Assembly: GCF_947488025.1 (NCBI RefSeq)
Contig: NZ_CANKYS010000009.1
Coordinates: forward strand, 124,001-188,000
Length of the DNA stretch: 64,000 nucleotides
Direction: 5' to 3'
DNA from: an uncultured Nocardioides sp.
Lineage (GTDB): Bacteria > Actinomycetota > Actinomycetes > Propionibacteriales > Nocardioidaceae
The notes under the pieces were generated by a model. That model worked only from the letters and a program-made list of their open reading frames with translations. It made no database searches and was not told the origin of the DNA. This document shows, piece by piece, positions 51,764 to 60,121 of this stretch. Position 1 is the first letter of the stretch. Each line of letters begins with the position of its first letter. Position numbers and translations under genes: made by a program.

Positions 51764-52684
51764 TCAGCCCTTCGTGCCGCCGGCGGTCAGTCCGGCCACC
51801 AGGTGGCGCTGGGCGAAGAAGAAGACCAGCGCGGCGGGGAGCGTGACGAGGACGGCACCGGCGGTGAGGAGCTCCCAGCGGGGGCTGAACTGCGGGACGA
51901 ACTGCTGCAGGCCGGCGCCCAGCGTGTAGTTGCGGCTGCTCTGCATGAAGGCGATGGCGTACGCCACCTCCGCCCACGCGGTCAGGAACGTGTAGAACGC
52001 CGTCACGGCGATGCCGGGGCGAGCGAGCGGGAGGACGATGCGCCAGAAGGTGCCGAACGGGCCGAGGCCGTCGAGGGCAGCCGCCTCGTCGAGCTCGCGC
52101 GGGATGGTGTCGAAGTAGCCGCGGAGCATCCACGCGCAGAACGGCACCGCGACGGTGAGGTAGGCGATGATGAGGGACGCCTTGGTGTCGATCAGCCCCA
52201 GGTTCGCCATGATCGTGTAGATCGGCACGATGAGGATCGCCACCGGGAACATCTGGGTGAGCAGGAAGGTCCACATCAGGCCGCGCTTGCCGGGGAAGTT
52301 GAAGCGGCTCAGGGCGTAGCCGGCGGTGGCGGACATGGCGATGCCGAACACCATCGTGAAGGCCGCGACGATCACCGAGTTGAGGAACCAGTAGGGGAAG
52401 TCGGTGCTGGTCAGCAGGGTGCGGTAGTTCTCCAGGGTCGGACTGGCGAAGAGCTTGATCTCCGAGCGACGGATCTCGCTGGCCGGCTTGATCGAGCTCA
52501 GCATCACCCAGGCGATCGGGAACAGCGCGCAGAACGTCGCCACGACCAGCGTGCCGTGCAGGCCGACGCTCGCCAGGACCGAGCGCTCGCTGCGGCGACG
52601 CTCGCGGGGTGCGCGCGTGGTGGCGACGGACTCCACCGGGTCGGCCGCGACTGCGGCGGGCGGCATCGCGGACATGCCGGACAT
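51764..52684 (-). CDS. Carbohydrate ABC transporter permease (MalG-like)
   Basis: A 306-residue inner-membrane permease with six helices. The conserved EAA loop is YFDTIPRELDEAAALDGLGP, and FNFPGKRGLMWTFLLTQMFP precedes it. The first 40 residues are a cytoplasmic low-complexity tail. Its ATG overlaps the stop of the MalF-like gene by 4 bp. It is the last gene of a binding protein-MalF-MalG importer; no ATPase gene is present, so a shared MsiK-type ATPase encoded elsewhere is expected, as in other actinobacteria. The sugar is not identified; maltose-like oligosaccharides are typical. Confidence 0.93.
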   Translation of the reverse strand: MSGMSAMPPAAVAADPVESVATTRAPRERRRSERSVLASVGLHGTLVVATFCALFPIAWVMLSSIKPASEIRRSEIKLFASPTLENYRTLLTSTDFPYWFLNSVIVAAFTMVFGIAMSATAGYALSRFNFPGKRGLMWTFLLTQMFPVAILIVPIYTIMANLGLIDTKASLIIAYLTVAVPFCAWMLRGYFDTIPRELDEAAALDGLGPFGTFWRIVLPLARPGIAVTAFYTFLTAWAEVAYAIAFMQSSRNYTLGAGLQQFVPQFSPRWELLTAGAVLVTLPAALVFFFAQRHLVAGLTAGGTKG

Positions 52685-53631
52685 CAGAACACCTCTCCCT
52701 GCTTGGCGAGCATGCGCCGGTAGACGCTGGCGTAGACGACGAGGATCGACAGGATCAGCACGCCGTAGGTCGCGGCCAGCGAGTAGTCGCGGATGCCCTC
52801 GAAGGCCGCGCGGTAGGCACCGGTCACGAGGATCTCGGTCTCGCCGGCGGGCTGGCCGCGGGTCACGAAGTAGATGATCGGGAACATGTTGAAGGTCCAG
52901 ATGGTGCCGAGCAGGATCACCGTCGAGCTGACCGGACGCAGTCCGGGGAGGGTGATGTTGACGAAGCGCTGCCACGACGAGGCCCCGTCGATCTCGGCCG
53001 CCTCGTAGAGGTCGCCGTTGATCGACTGCAGCCCGCCGAGCAGGGCCACCATCATGAACGGGACACCGAGCCAGACGTTGGCGACGATGGCGGTGAACAG
53101 CGAGGTCCAGCGTTGCTCGAACCAGGACACCGGATCGAGGCCGATCGCGCGCAGCGCGCCGTTGATGACCCCGAAGCGCTCGTCGAAGATGAAGCGCCAG
53201 GCGAAGGCCGCCACGAAAGCCGGCACCGCCCACGGCAGGATCAGGGCGACCCGGTAGAAGCCCCGGAACCGGAACTCACGGTTCAGCATCACCGCCAGTC
53301 CCAGGCCCAGCCCGAAGTGGAGGACCACGCAGGCGACCGTCCACACCAGGGTGTTGACGAACTGCAGCCAGAAGTCGCCCTGCGCCCCGGTGAGGATGTC
53401 GACGTAGTTGTCGAGACCCACGAACTGGGCGGCGTCGGGGTTGGGCTCGCAGGTCTCCGCGCCGCCGAGGACCTTCGTGCAGATCTCGTCGCGCTGGTTG
53501 GACTCGTTGAGGTTGGTGAACGACTGGGCCACGCCCCGCACGAGCGGGTAGAAGACGAGGACACCGAGCACGATCACCGTGGGGAGCACCATCGCCCACG
53601 CGTACCAGTGCTTGTCGAAGGTCTTGCGCAT
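52684..53631 (-). CDS. Sugar ABC transporter permease (MalF-like)
   Basis: A 315-residue permease. It has an N-terminal helix (WAMVLPTVIVLGVLVFYPLV), an extracellular loop of about 60 residues with a Cys pair (DEICTKVLGGAETCEPN), and the EAA loop LYEAAEIDGASSWQRFVNIT. ATG 53631 begins the frame. It overlaps the downstream MalG-like gene by 4 bp, and a strong hairpin separates it from the upstream binding-protein gene, a common way to lower permease expression relative to the binding protein. Confidence 0.93.
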   Translation of the reverse strand: MRKTFDKHWYAWAMVLPTVIVLGVLVFYPLVRGVAQSFTNLNESNQRDEICTKVLGGAETCEPNPDAAQFVGLDNYVDILTGAQGDFWLQFVNTLVWTVACVVLHFGLGLGLAVMLNREFRFRGFYRVALILPWAVPAFVAAFAWRFIFDERFGVINGALRAIGLDPVSWFEQRWTSLFTAIVANVWLGVPFMMVALLGGLQSINGDLYEAAEIDGASSWQRFVNITLPGLRPVSSTVILLGTIWTFNMFPIIYFVTRGQPAGETEILVTGAYRAAFEGIRDYSLAATYGVLILSILVVYASVYRRMLAKQGEVF

Positions 53632-53679
53632 CCGTTGTCTCCGGGGGTCGAGAAGGTGTGCTGGATGGGGCTTCCCGCG

Positions 53680-53715
53680 GGGGGCCGGACCGGGACGTCA
53701 CCCGGTCCGGCCCCC
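53680..53715 (-). terminator. Intercistronic hairpin between binding-protein and permease genes
   Basis: Perfect 15-bp stem (53680-53694 and 53701-53715, arm GGGGGCCGGACCGGG) with a 6-nt loop between the stop of the binding protein gene and the MalF start. It probably attenuates or stabilises the upstream message. Confidence 0.75.
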
Positions 53716-53731
53716 TGCGGTCAGCAGGGTG

Positions 53732-55039
53732 TCACTGGAGCGAGTAGTCCGGGACCACGTCGCTCTTGTAGGTCTCCGCGACCTTGTCCAACGCAGGCTG
53801 CACGGGCTTGCCCTGGATCATCACCTCGGTGGCCATCTCGTCGAGCGGGGCGAAGAACTGGCCGCCCTCGGCGATCCACGGCCGCGGCTGGGCGACCTCC
53901 ATGGCGTCGGCCCACATGGCGACGCGCTCGTTGGTGACCATGTCGTAGGAGTCGGCGTTACCGGGCAGCAGGCCGAGCTCGTCGGCGATGAAGGCCTCGG
54001 ACTCGGCCGAGCTCATGAAGCCGATGAACGCGGCTGCGGCCTCGGCCTTGGCGTCGTCCATGCCCGAGTAGACGACGTAGTTGTGGCCGCCCACCGGGGC
54101 GCCCTGGCCGGCACCGCCGGCAGGGACGGGCGCGACGCCGAGGTTGTCGATGCCCCCGAAGTTGGGGTCGTCGCTGATGCCGGCGACCTCCCAGGGACCG
54201 TTGATGATCATGGCGACCTTCTGCTCCTTGAACAGGGTCATCATCGTGCCGTAGGGGTCGTTGGCGGTCGGCTTGGCCGACGTGCCGTCCTTGACCATGT
54301 CCTGGGCGGTCTGGATGCCGGTGGCGGCCTCGGGGCTGTTGACCGTGATGGTCTCGCCGTCGACGTCGACGAGGTCGGCGCCCTCGCCGTACATGAAGGG
54401 CAGCAGGAAGTAGCCGGCGGAGTTGAGGTAGATGCCGTCGACCTTGGCCTTGCTCTTCAGGGCCTTCGCCGCCTCACGGACCTCGTCCCAGGTCGTCGGC
54501 GGGGCCTCGGGGTCCAGGCCGGCCTTCTCGAAGAGCTCCTTGTTGTACATCAGGCCCAGCGTGTCGGTGACCTGCGGGACGCCGTAGGTCTTGTCCTCGT
54601 AGACGTTGCTGGAGAGCGGCGTCTCGAGGAAGTTGTTCTCCAGGGCCGCGGTGCCGTCGAGGGCGTAGAGGTAGCCCAGCGACGCGAACTCCGGGGTCCA
54701 GGCGACCTCGGCGCGGAGGATGTCGGGCGCACCCGAGCCGGACTCCGCGGCGGTCTTGAACTTGTTCTGGGTCTGGTCGAAGGGGACCGTCTCGTGCTTG
54801 ATCGTGACGTCCGGGTACTCCTCGTTGAACTTCGCGATCAGCTCGTCGTAGGCCGGGGCCTCGTTGGTGGGGTCGGAGGTGTCCCACCAGGTGAGCTCGG
54901 CGCTGAGGTCGGCAGAGCTGCTGTCGCCCTCGTTGTCGGTGTTGCTGTCCGAGTCCCCGCCGTCGCTTCCGCACGCTGCGAGCGTGAGGGCGAGGGCGGC
55001 GACGGCGATCCCGGCGGAGCCGGCCTTGAATCGGCGCAT
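53732..55039 (-). CDS. Extracellular sugar-binding lipoprotein (ABC importer)
   Basis: A 435-residue solute-binding protein. The signal peptide ends in a lipobox, LALTLAACGSDGG, so the mature protein is a lipoprotein attached at Cys23. A Ser/Asp/Asn-rich linker follows, then the cluster B binding domain: LTWWDTSDPTNEAPAYDELI, FNEEYPDVTIKHETVPFDQT, APDILRAEVAWTPEFASLGY, LLPFMYGEGADLVDVDGE, KVAMIINGPWEVAG. ATG 55039 has GGGAGAC upstream. Maltose/maltodextrin or trehalose-type substrates are suggested by cluster. It is divergent from the LacI regulator at 55165. Confidence 0.93.
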   Translation of the reverse strand: MRRFKAGSAGIAVAALALTLAACGSDGGDSDSNTDNEGDSSSADLSAELTWWDTSDPTNEAPAYDELIAKFNEEYPDVTIKHETVPFDQTQNKFKTAAESGSGAPDILRAEVAWTPEFASLGYLYALDGTAALENNFLETPLSSNVYEDKTYGVPQVTDTLGLMYNKELFEKAGLDPEAPPTTWDEVREAAKALKSKAKVDGIYLNSAGYFLLPFMYGEGADLVDVDGETITVNSPEAATGIQTAQDMVKDGTSAKPTANDPYGTMMTLFKEQKVAMIINGPWEVAGISDDPNFGGIDNLGVAPVPAGGAGQGAPVGGHNYVVYSGMDDAKAEAAAAFIGFMSSAESEAFIADELGLLPGNADSYDMVTNERVAMWADAMEVAQPRPWIAEGGQFFAPLDEMATEVMIQGKPVQPALDKVAETYKSDVVPDYSLQ

Positions 55040-55101
55040 CGATGTCTCCCATGAAAAGCGCGCCCGGGGGAGGGCGCTGTGATGACGGTCACCAGAGATT
55101 A

Positions 55102-55146
55102 GCAAGAACATTCAGAATCTGAAAGACCTTGCAACGTAGTTGAAAG
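55102..55146. promoter_or_regulatory. LacI-type operator region between importer and regulator
   Basis: Two candidate operators in the 125-bp divergent gap: a perfect TTCAGAATCTGAA at 55111-55123 and an imperfect CTTGCAAC-GTA-GTTGAAAG at 55128-55146. An outer GCAAG/CTTGC pair (55102-55106 and 55128-55132) also flanks the first. A minus-strand TAATCT near 55093-55098 could be the importer -10 box. Confidence 0.55.
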
Positions 55147-55164
55147 GCCTGCTTACATTCCCGC

Positions 55165-56184
55165 ATGGCCACCCTGTCCCAGATCGCTGTCGAGGCAGGC
55201 GTGAGCGAGGCGACCGTGAGCCGCGTGCTCAACAGCAAGCCGGGCGTCAGCGAGGGCACCCGGCAGTCGGTGATCACCGCCCTCGACGTCCTCGGCTACG
55301 AGCGACCGACGCACCTGCGCCAGCGCTCCGCCGGCCTGGTGGGACTCGTGGTCCCCGAGCTGGAGAACCCGATCTTCCCCGCGTTCGCCCAGGTGATCGA
55401 GGACGCCCTCGCGCGTCGGCGATTCACCCCCGTGCTCTGCACCCAGTCGCCCGGCAGCCTGTCGGAGGACGAGTACGTCGAGTCGCTCCTCGACCACGGG
55501 GTCGCGGGCATCATCTTCGTCTCGGGCAAGCACGCTGACACCCGGGCAGACCACGAGCGCTACCAGATGCTGCTCGACCGAGGGCTCCCGGTGGTCTTCA
55601 TCAACGGGTACGTCGACGGGGTCCCGGCGCCGTTCATCTCGGCCGACGACCGGGTGGCGATGGACATCGCCGTGGCCCACCTCGCCCATCTCGGGCACCG
55701 GCGCATCGGCCTGGCGATCGGCCCGGCGCGGTTCATGCCCTCGGCGCGCAAGCACGAGGGTTTCGTCGCCGCGCTCGGCACCCACCTGGGCCTGCCCGAG
55801 ACCGAGGCACGCTCGTGGATCGCCGAGACGATCTTCTCCGTCGAGGGTGGAGCGGCCGCCACCGATGAGCTGCTCGAGCAGGGCGCCACGGCCATCGTGT
55901 GCGGCTCCGACATGATGGCGATCGGCGCCATCCGCGCCGCCCGCGCCGCCGGGCTCGAGGTGCCTCGCGACGTGTCAGTCGTCGGCTTCGACGACTCCCC
56001 GCTGGTGGCGTTCCTCGACCCGCCGCTCACCACCGTGCGGCAGCCGGTCGCGCAGATGGGCGGCACGGCCGTTGCCGCCCTGGCCGACGCCATCTCGGGC
56101 GACCCCGTCGCCTCGCGGGAGTACCTCTTCGCGCCCGAGCTGGTGCTGCGCGGGTCCACCGGACCGGCGGTCGACCGGGGCTGA
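55165..56184 (+). CDS. LacI-family transcriptional regulator
   Basis: A 339-residue repressor. The helix-turn-helix is at residues 3-24 (TLSQIAVEAGVSEATVSRVL) with the hinge helix near LGYERPTHLRQRS. The periplasmic-binding-like effector domain includes VGLVVPELENPIFPAFAQ, VAGIIFVSGKHADTRADH, and the conserved CGSDMMAIGAIRAARAAGLE and VPRDVSVVGFDDSPLVAFLD. It is divergent from the sugar importer, so it most likely represses that operon and its own gene in the absence of the sugar. Start ATG 55165. Confidence 0.94.
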   Translation: MATLSQIAVEAGVSEATVSRVLNSKPGVSEGTRQSVITALDVLGYERPTHLRQRSAGLVGLVVPELENPIFPAFAQVIEDALARRRFTPVLCTQSPGSLSEDEYVESLLDHGVAGIIFVSGKHADTRADHERYQMLLDRGLPVVFINGYVDGVPAPFISADDRVAMDIAVAHLAHLGHRRIGLAIGPARFMPSARKHEGFVAALGTHLGLPETEARSWIAETIFSVEGGAAATDELLEQGATAIVCGSDMMAIGAIRAARAAGLEVPRDVSVVGFDDSPLVAFLDPPLTTVRQPVAQMGGTAVAALADAISGDPVASREYLFAPELVLRGSTGPAVDRG

Positions 56185-56672
56185 GCACTTGGTATGGCTT
56201 CGGGCCACCGAGCGCTCGGGGGGAAGTCCGTTCCAGCCGTCGGTTGACGGCAACCTTCCTCGGGTTGGCCCTCTCCGTTCAGATTGGGCGAGGCGCTGCG
56301 AACCGCCCACTATGACGCACCCCGTGCGGCGTCTATGGACGCACAGGACGACGATGTACCAGACGGCGCCGCCGTGTCCCGTGTTGAGCGCAACGCATAG
56401 GTCAGGTGCCTGGAGCGATCGCGACTGGTGCGGACTCTCGAAGCAGTGTCAGTGCGTCTGCTCGGGACACTCGCCTCTCGTCGAGATACTCTCGGGTCCA
56501 GTCGGGACACTCGTCCTTCTTGCGGAGACACTCCTCCGCAAGAGCAGTGGTCTTGCTGCTGTGGCCGGGCCAAGTCCCGAGAGTCGCTGCATGCCTTCGT
56601 CGGTGGCGCATTCACCTGCCGCACGTAAGTGCTGTGTGGCTCTACGCCTTCGGTCGACCAGGTCCGGGACTG
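56185..56672. other. Non-coding or decayed stretch with short repeats and a hairpin
   Basis: No supported gene in about 490 bp. Codon bias typical of the window is missing in all frames. It contains two copies of TCGGGACACTCG (56462-56473 and 56502-56513, 40 bp apart) and a perfect 9-bp stem (56519-56527 and 56534-56542, arm CTTGCGGAG) whose 6-nt loop repeats ACACTC. A 69-residue minus-strand frame at 56402-56611 is open but unconvincing. Confidence 0.5.
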
Positions 56673-56971
56673 ATGACCGAGCGCCAGCTATCGCTCTCCC
56701 CGGTACGGAGGCAGCGGTTGAGGTCGGTCAGTCTGCCGCCCGAGCACAGCTCGGGCGGGACGGTCCTCACGCTCACCGCCTACGTGCCGTGCGCGCCCCC
56801 GATGCGCAGCCGGTACTTCCGACCGAGGCGGACCACCTCGACGGCCGTGACCGCAGCGTCGAAAAGCCCGCCGCCCTCGTCACGCACCACGACGACGTCT
56901 CCCGCCGCCGCATCGCCGTGCGCAAGTGCAACCAGGAGCGGGAGGAAGCCAACGCCCATGAGGCCGGATGA
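56673..56971 (+). pseudogene. Frameshifted hypothetical gene
   Basis: From ATG 56673 the first part reads with strong GC3 in one frame (PPEHSSGGTVLTLTAYVPCA). From about 56820 the GC3 signal moves to another frame (LPTEADHLDGRDRSVEKPAA, VTHHDDVSRRRIAVRKCNQE) that ends at TGA 56969-56971. A single indel near 56815-56830 would join them into about 99 residues. No family is recognised. It overlaps the start of the next broken gene, suggesting a former operon. Confidence 0.4.
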
Positions 56972-57182
56972 CGAGATGCTCTACAACGACGGCCTGTTCG
57001 CCGAGCCGAAGCTGGACTACGCCAAACGGGGCGACAAGGTCATGCTGCGCACCATCTGGGGCGAGGAGGCGTGCGTCGTGTAGGAGTTCGGCACGATCGA
57101 CGGGTGGCCCGGCGGCACCGTCAAGGCCAAGTCGGGCGACAGGATCACGGTCCTGCGTTCCAGCATCACCGCCGCGAAATGA
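56958..57182 (+). pseudogene. Small hypothetical gene interrupted by an amber codon
   Basis: From ATG 56958 the frame gives MRPDDEMLYNDGLFAEPK and RGDKVMLRTIWGEEACVV, then TAG at 57081-57083, then continues with strong GC3 (EFGTIDGWPGGTVKAKSGDR) to TGA at 57180-57182. One substitution in the TAG would restore a 74-residue basic beta-rich protein with a possible SH3-like core. Either a nonsense mutation or a short product ends at the TAG. No homologue is recognised. Confidence 0.5.
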
Positions 57183-57185
57183 CGA

Positions 57186-57216
57186 AACGCCCGTCCCCCC
57201 ATAGGGAACGAGCGTT
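57186..57216 (-). terminator. Imperfect hairpin terminator
   Basis: Stem 57186-57198 with 57204-57216 (AACGC/GCGTT, CGT/ACG and CCC/GGG with two mismatches), followed on the minus strand by TTTCGTCATTT. It ends the minus-strand operon that stops at 57242. Confidence 0.55.
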
Positions 57217-57241
57217 CCGTCCTGGTGGAGCTACTGCGTGA

Positions 57242-57646
57242 TCACCTGTTCCGACTGCGGATCAAGGCCATGGCCCCGAGGCCGACGACGGTCACGTACG
57301 CGAGGCCGATCGCTGCCGACGCCAGGAACGCTGCCGGCACGAACCCACCGTCCATCCCAGCAGCGTCGACTGCCGCCCAGACCAAGACGATGACGCCCGC
57401 TGCGAGCATGACCTTCTGGGCCGTGCTGAGCCCCGAGTTGACGACCTGCTGTCGACCCGCCGATCGGAACACCCTTGCAGACGCCAGGACGAGCCCGACC
57501 ATGCCGAGCATGAAGCCCGCGTAGACCAAGGCCGACCCGATCGTGCCGTCCCCGTTGAGCTGCGACAGCACGACCGCTGCCGCCACGAGGACGATCACCC
57601 CGACCGCCCAGCGCTCACGGGTGGTCCAGTCGGACCAGTCCCTCAC
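57242..57646 (-). CDS. Small four-helix membrane protein
   Basis: A 134-residue protein with four predicted membrane helices (WAVGVIVLVAAAVVLSQLNG, SALVYAGFMLGMVGLVLASA, KVMLAAGVIVLVWAAVDAAG, FLASAAIGLAYVTVVGLGAM) and a short basic C-terminus (IRSRNR). GTG 57646 overlaps the stop of the secreted-protein gene upstream by 4 bp (GTGA), so the two proteins are made together. No family is recognised. The pairing suggests a membrane partner, possibly protective, for the secreted protein. Confidence 0.7.
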   Translation of the reverse strand: MRDWSDWTTRERWAVGVIVLVAAAVVLSQLNGDGTIGSALVYAGFMLGMVGLVLASARVFRSAGRQQVVNSGLSTAQKVMLAAGVIVLVWAAVDAAGMDGGFVPAAFLASAAIGLAYVTVVGLGAMALIRSRNR

Positions 57647-58119
57647 ACGCACTGCGCGTTCCCGACGTAGGGGAACCACGTCACCCGCAGTCGCCTGCCA
57701 CTCGAGCAGATGCCACGGTTGCCGAGGTACACGAACGCCACCGCCGAGACGACCGCCGCGACCGCGCAGATGGCGGGACCACCGAGGCAGATGGCTGCAG
57801 TGATCGCTGCAGCACCGCCCGCGAGGATCGCCCGCTGGTCCGTCGTGTTGAAGTAGATGCAGTTTTGGAGGAACCCGCACCCGCCGAAGCTGATCTCGTC
57901 CGCGCCCACCTTGCCGGCCTTGGGCTCACCGAAGCGCTTGTCCCACGCCTTGTCCCCGGTCGTCACGGGTGGTTCGACGGTCTCGGCCGGTTGGACCTGC
58001 GGGGCCGGGGCGGGGGTGGAGCCGCTGTCGGCGGCTTGGGCTGGCGCAGCTGCCAGCATGGTGATGGCGAGAAGAAGGGCGCTGATCGTGGTGATCAGCG
58101 CCCGGAAGATGTGCTTCAT
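57643..58119 (-). CDS. Secreted Cys-rich protein with glycine-zipper-like core
   Basis: A 158-residue exported protein. ATG 58119 is preceded by GGGAGGA. Signal peptide about 1-29 (LLLAITMLAAAPAQAADSGS), then a Pro-rich linker (PAPAPQVQPAETVEPPVTTG), then a compact C-terminal domain of about 75 residues with six Cys: FGGCGFLQNCIYFNTTDQR, ILAGGAAAITAAICLGGPAI, CAVAAVVSAVAFVYLGNRGI, CSSGRRLRV and the final NAQCV. The hydrophobic Ala/Gly core resembles a glycine zipper. Related secreted proteins occur in Streptomyces without known function. It is coupled to a membrane-protein gene. A bacteriocin-like role with an immunity partner is a hypothesis only. Confidence 0.7.
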   Translation of the reverse strand: MKHIFRALITTISALLLAITMLAAAPAQAADSGSTPAPAPQVQPAETVEPPVTTGDKAWDKRFGEPKAGKVGADEISFGGCGFLQNCIYFNTTDQRAILAGGAAAITAAICLGGPAICAVAAVVSAVAFVYLGNRGICSSGRRLRVTWFPYVGNAQCV

Positions 58120-58489
58120 GTGCGGTTTTCCTCCCGTTGTGGACCGAGCTCCGAGCCGGTCCTGACTGGAACGGTGTTGCTATTTCCACGGGATGTCAAC
58201 GGAACGGTAACCAAAATGCGTAGTCCTACCGATAGGAGTTGTCGGTGGTCTAGCCCACAATCGTGGGAAATCAGGTGACGAGGTCCCGGTCATGGACCTG
58301 AGCGCCAGCACCCGAGTCCGGTCACGGAGTCTGCCCGGAGCCAGCGCGCAGAGCTTGCAGCGCTGTTGAACAACTTCGGTCCGGCGTGGTGCGTAGGCGG
58401 CTGCCGCCTTGCTACCTTCCGGCAGACGGCGTGAGCAGCGACGCGTCGAGCCAGAGTCGGATGACGGTCCATCCCGCCCCGGTCTCGTC
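58120..58489. other. Non-coding gap upstream of the secreted-protein operon
   Basis: About 370 bp without a supported gene. GC is lower near 58180-58260, as expected of a promoter region for the minus-strand operon. Frames here lack third-position bias. The gap ends at the IS3 remnant. Confidence 0.5.
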
Positions 58490-58617
58490 GGGTGCGGCCA
58501 CGACAACCAGTCCTGAGTATCCGCTGCCACCTGGGCCATCGAAGCATCCGAGTCCTTATTGACCCGGATCACGTCCTTGCGGAACTCCTTGGGGAAGGCC
58601 TTCGGCATGGTGGACAT
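58490..58617 (-). pseudogene. IS3-family transposase OrfA remnant
   Basis: From ATG 58608 (or 58617) the product begins MPKAFPKEFRKDVIRVNKDS and continues DASMAQVAADTQDWLS, matching the N-terminal helix-turn-helix of IS3-family OrfA (typically PKEFR-DVV...AQVAKDFG). Homology stops after about 39 residues and the rest of the frame is out of register. The insertion sequence has been lost except for this stub, which marks past transposition into this patch. Confidence 0.7.
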
Positions 58618-58810
58618 CCTTCTAGCGCCGACACATCGACGCAGATTCAGATGTCACCTATCCGGGCAGCAGTCCCATGCGTCACTTCGCCGCAATTGGC
58701 TGGGTGGGCGAGTTGCGAGGGACGTAAGTGTCCGGCTGGGCCGGCCTCCAGGAGCGACGACCGTCAGTGAGTTGCGCGTGCGCGACGACGTCGTCGAGAG
58801 GAGGCCGCAC

Positions 58811-60103
58811 ATGTCCCATCCGATCCTGGCTGCGGCCACGGCGATGGACGTCGTGCTGAAGGACGTGGCGGATGCCAACCCGCTCTTCATGTCGGCCGCT
58901 GAGAAGGCGGATGCGCTGCGCGAGTTGGCTCGCATCGAGTCCCGGGTGGCCGAGCTGCGGATGCGCGTGCTCGTCGACGCCGGTGACGTGGCGACCGAGG
59001 TCGGGGCGCGAGACGCGGCCGCGTGGTATGCCGACGCCACCTGCACGCGCTTCGAGGACGCGCGGGCCGACCTCCGGCTCGCGACCGCGCTCGACCAGCG
59101 GTGGAGCACCCTGGGGGCCGCCCTCCGCGAGGGCCGGGTCAACACCGCCCAGGCGCGGGTGGTCGTCCGATCGCTCGAGGACCTCCCTGACTCCGTGCCG
59201 GCCGAGCTGCTGGACCAGGCCGAGGCCCTGCTGATCGAGCACGCCCAGCGGCTCGGACCGAAGCAGCTGGCCCGGGTCGGGCGTCACGTCCTCGAGGTCG
59301 TGGCGCCGGAGGTGGTTGCGGAGGTCGAGGGCAAGCGCCTCGCCGCCCTCGAGGCGGAGGGTCGCCGCCGCACCCGACTGATGCTCCGGCGGCTCGGTGA
59401 CGGCACCACGCGGGTCTCGGGCCGCCTGCCCGACGCGGTCGCCACCCGCTTCGCCACCTACCTCGAGGCCTACGCCAACCCCCGGCGCGACGGGGTCCCG
59501 ACCCCACTCGGTGAGCCGGCCGCGCCCCTCCTCGACCCGGTGCCGCGGCTGCCGTACCCCCGCCGTCTCGGCGAGGCCTTCTGCCAGCTGCTCGAGAGCC
59601 TCGACCCGCAGCGCCTGCCCGTCCACGGAGGCGACGCGACGACCGTGGTGGTGACCATCTCGCTCGAGACGCTGAGGTCCGAGCTCGGCGCGGCCGACGT
59701 CCTCGGGGCGGGCACGGTGCCGGCCGATCCGCACGGTGACCCGTGCGCCGGCGAGCGGATCAGCGCAGAGGAGGCGCGACGACTCGCGTGCAACGGACGG
59801 ATCCTCCCCGCCGTGCTGGGTGGCAGGTCCGAGATCCTCGATCTCGGGCGCGCCCAGCGACTGTTCAACGCCGCGCAGCGGCGGGCCCTCCTGCTGCGCG
59901 ACAAGACCTGCCGTGCCGCGGGCTGCGACGTGCCGGGCACCTGGGCCGAGGCCCACCACTGGCTGCCGTGGCTGCTGGGCGGCCTGACCGACCTCGACAA
60001 CGCCGTGCTGCTCTGCGCCCACCATCACCACCGGGCCCACGACGCCGACTACGTCGCTGAGCGTCTACCGAGCGGCGACGTGAAGTTCCACAGACGCAGA
60101 TAG
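58811..60103 (+). CDS. DUF222 / HNH endonuclease domain protein (13E12 repeat family)
   Basis: A 430-residue protein. ATG 58811 follows GAGAGGAGG by 6 nt; the open frame extends upstream without homology. The DUF222 helical domain covers about 5-300 (MSAAEKADALRELARIESRV, NTAQARVVVRSLEDLPDSVP, RLSGRLPDAVATRFATYLEA-like). The C-terminal HNH domain (about 365-425) has RDKTCRAAGCDVPGTWAEAH and HHWLPWLLGGLTDLDNAVLL followed by CAHHHHRAHD, with the HH, N and H residues intact. These genes occur in many copies in actinobacteria and are linked to REP13E12 repeats and mobile DNA. Its target is unknown. Confidence 0.92.
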   Translation: MSHPILAAATAMDVVLKDVADANPLFMSAAEKADALRELARIESRVAELRMRVLVDAGDVATEVGARDAAAWYADATCTRFEDARADLRLATALDQRWSTLGAALREGRVNTAQARVVVRSLEDLPDSVPAELLDQAEALLIEHAQRLGPKQLARVGRHVLEVVAPEVVAEVEGKRLAALEAEGRRRTRLMLRRLGDGTTRVSGRLPDAVATRFATYLEAYANPRRDGVPTPLGEPAAPLLDPVPRLPYPRRLGEAFCQLLESLDPQRLPVHGGDATTVVVTISLETLRSELGAADVLGAGTVPADPHGDPCAGERISAEEARRLACNGRILPAVLGGRSEILDLGRAQRLFNAAQRRALLLRDKTCRAAGCDVPGTWAEAHHWLPWLLGGLTDLDNAVLLCAHHHHRAHDADYVAERLPSGDVKFHRRR

Positions 60104-60121
60104 GGCGCCGAGGCAGAGGGA

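Noticed and set aside
56402..56611. A 69-residue minus-strand frame
   Set aside because: Weak third-position bias, no ribosome-binding site, and the sequence is explained by short repeats and a hairpin.
58559..58810. Upstream extension of the DUF222-HNH gene
   Set aside because: No homology in the extension and a strong GAGAGGAGG site precedes ATG 58811; the extension overlaps the IS3 remnant.
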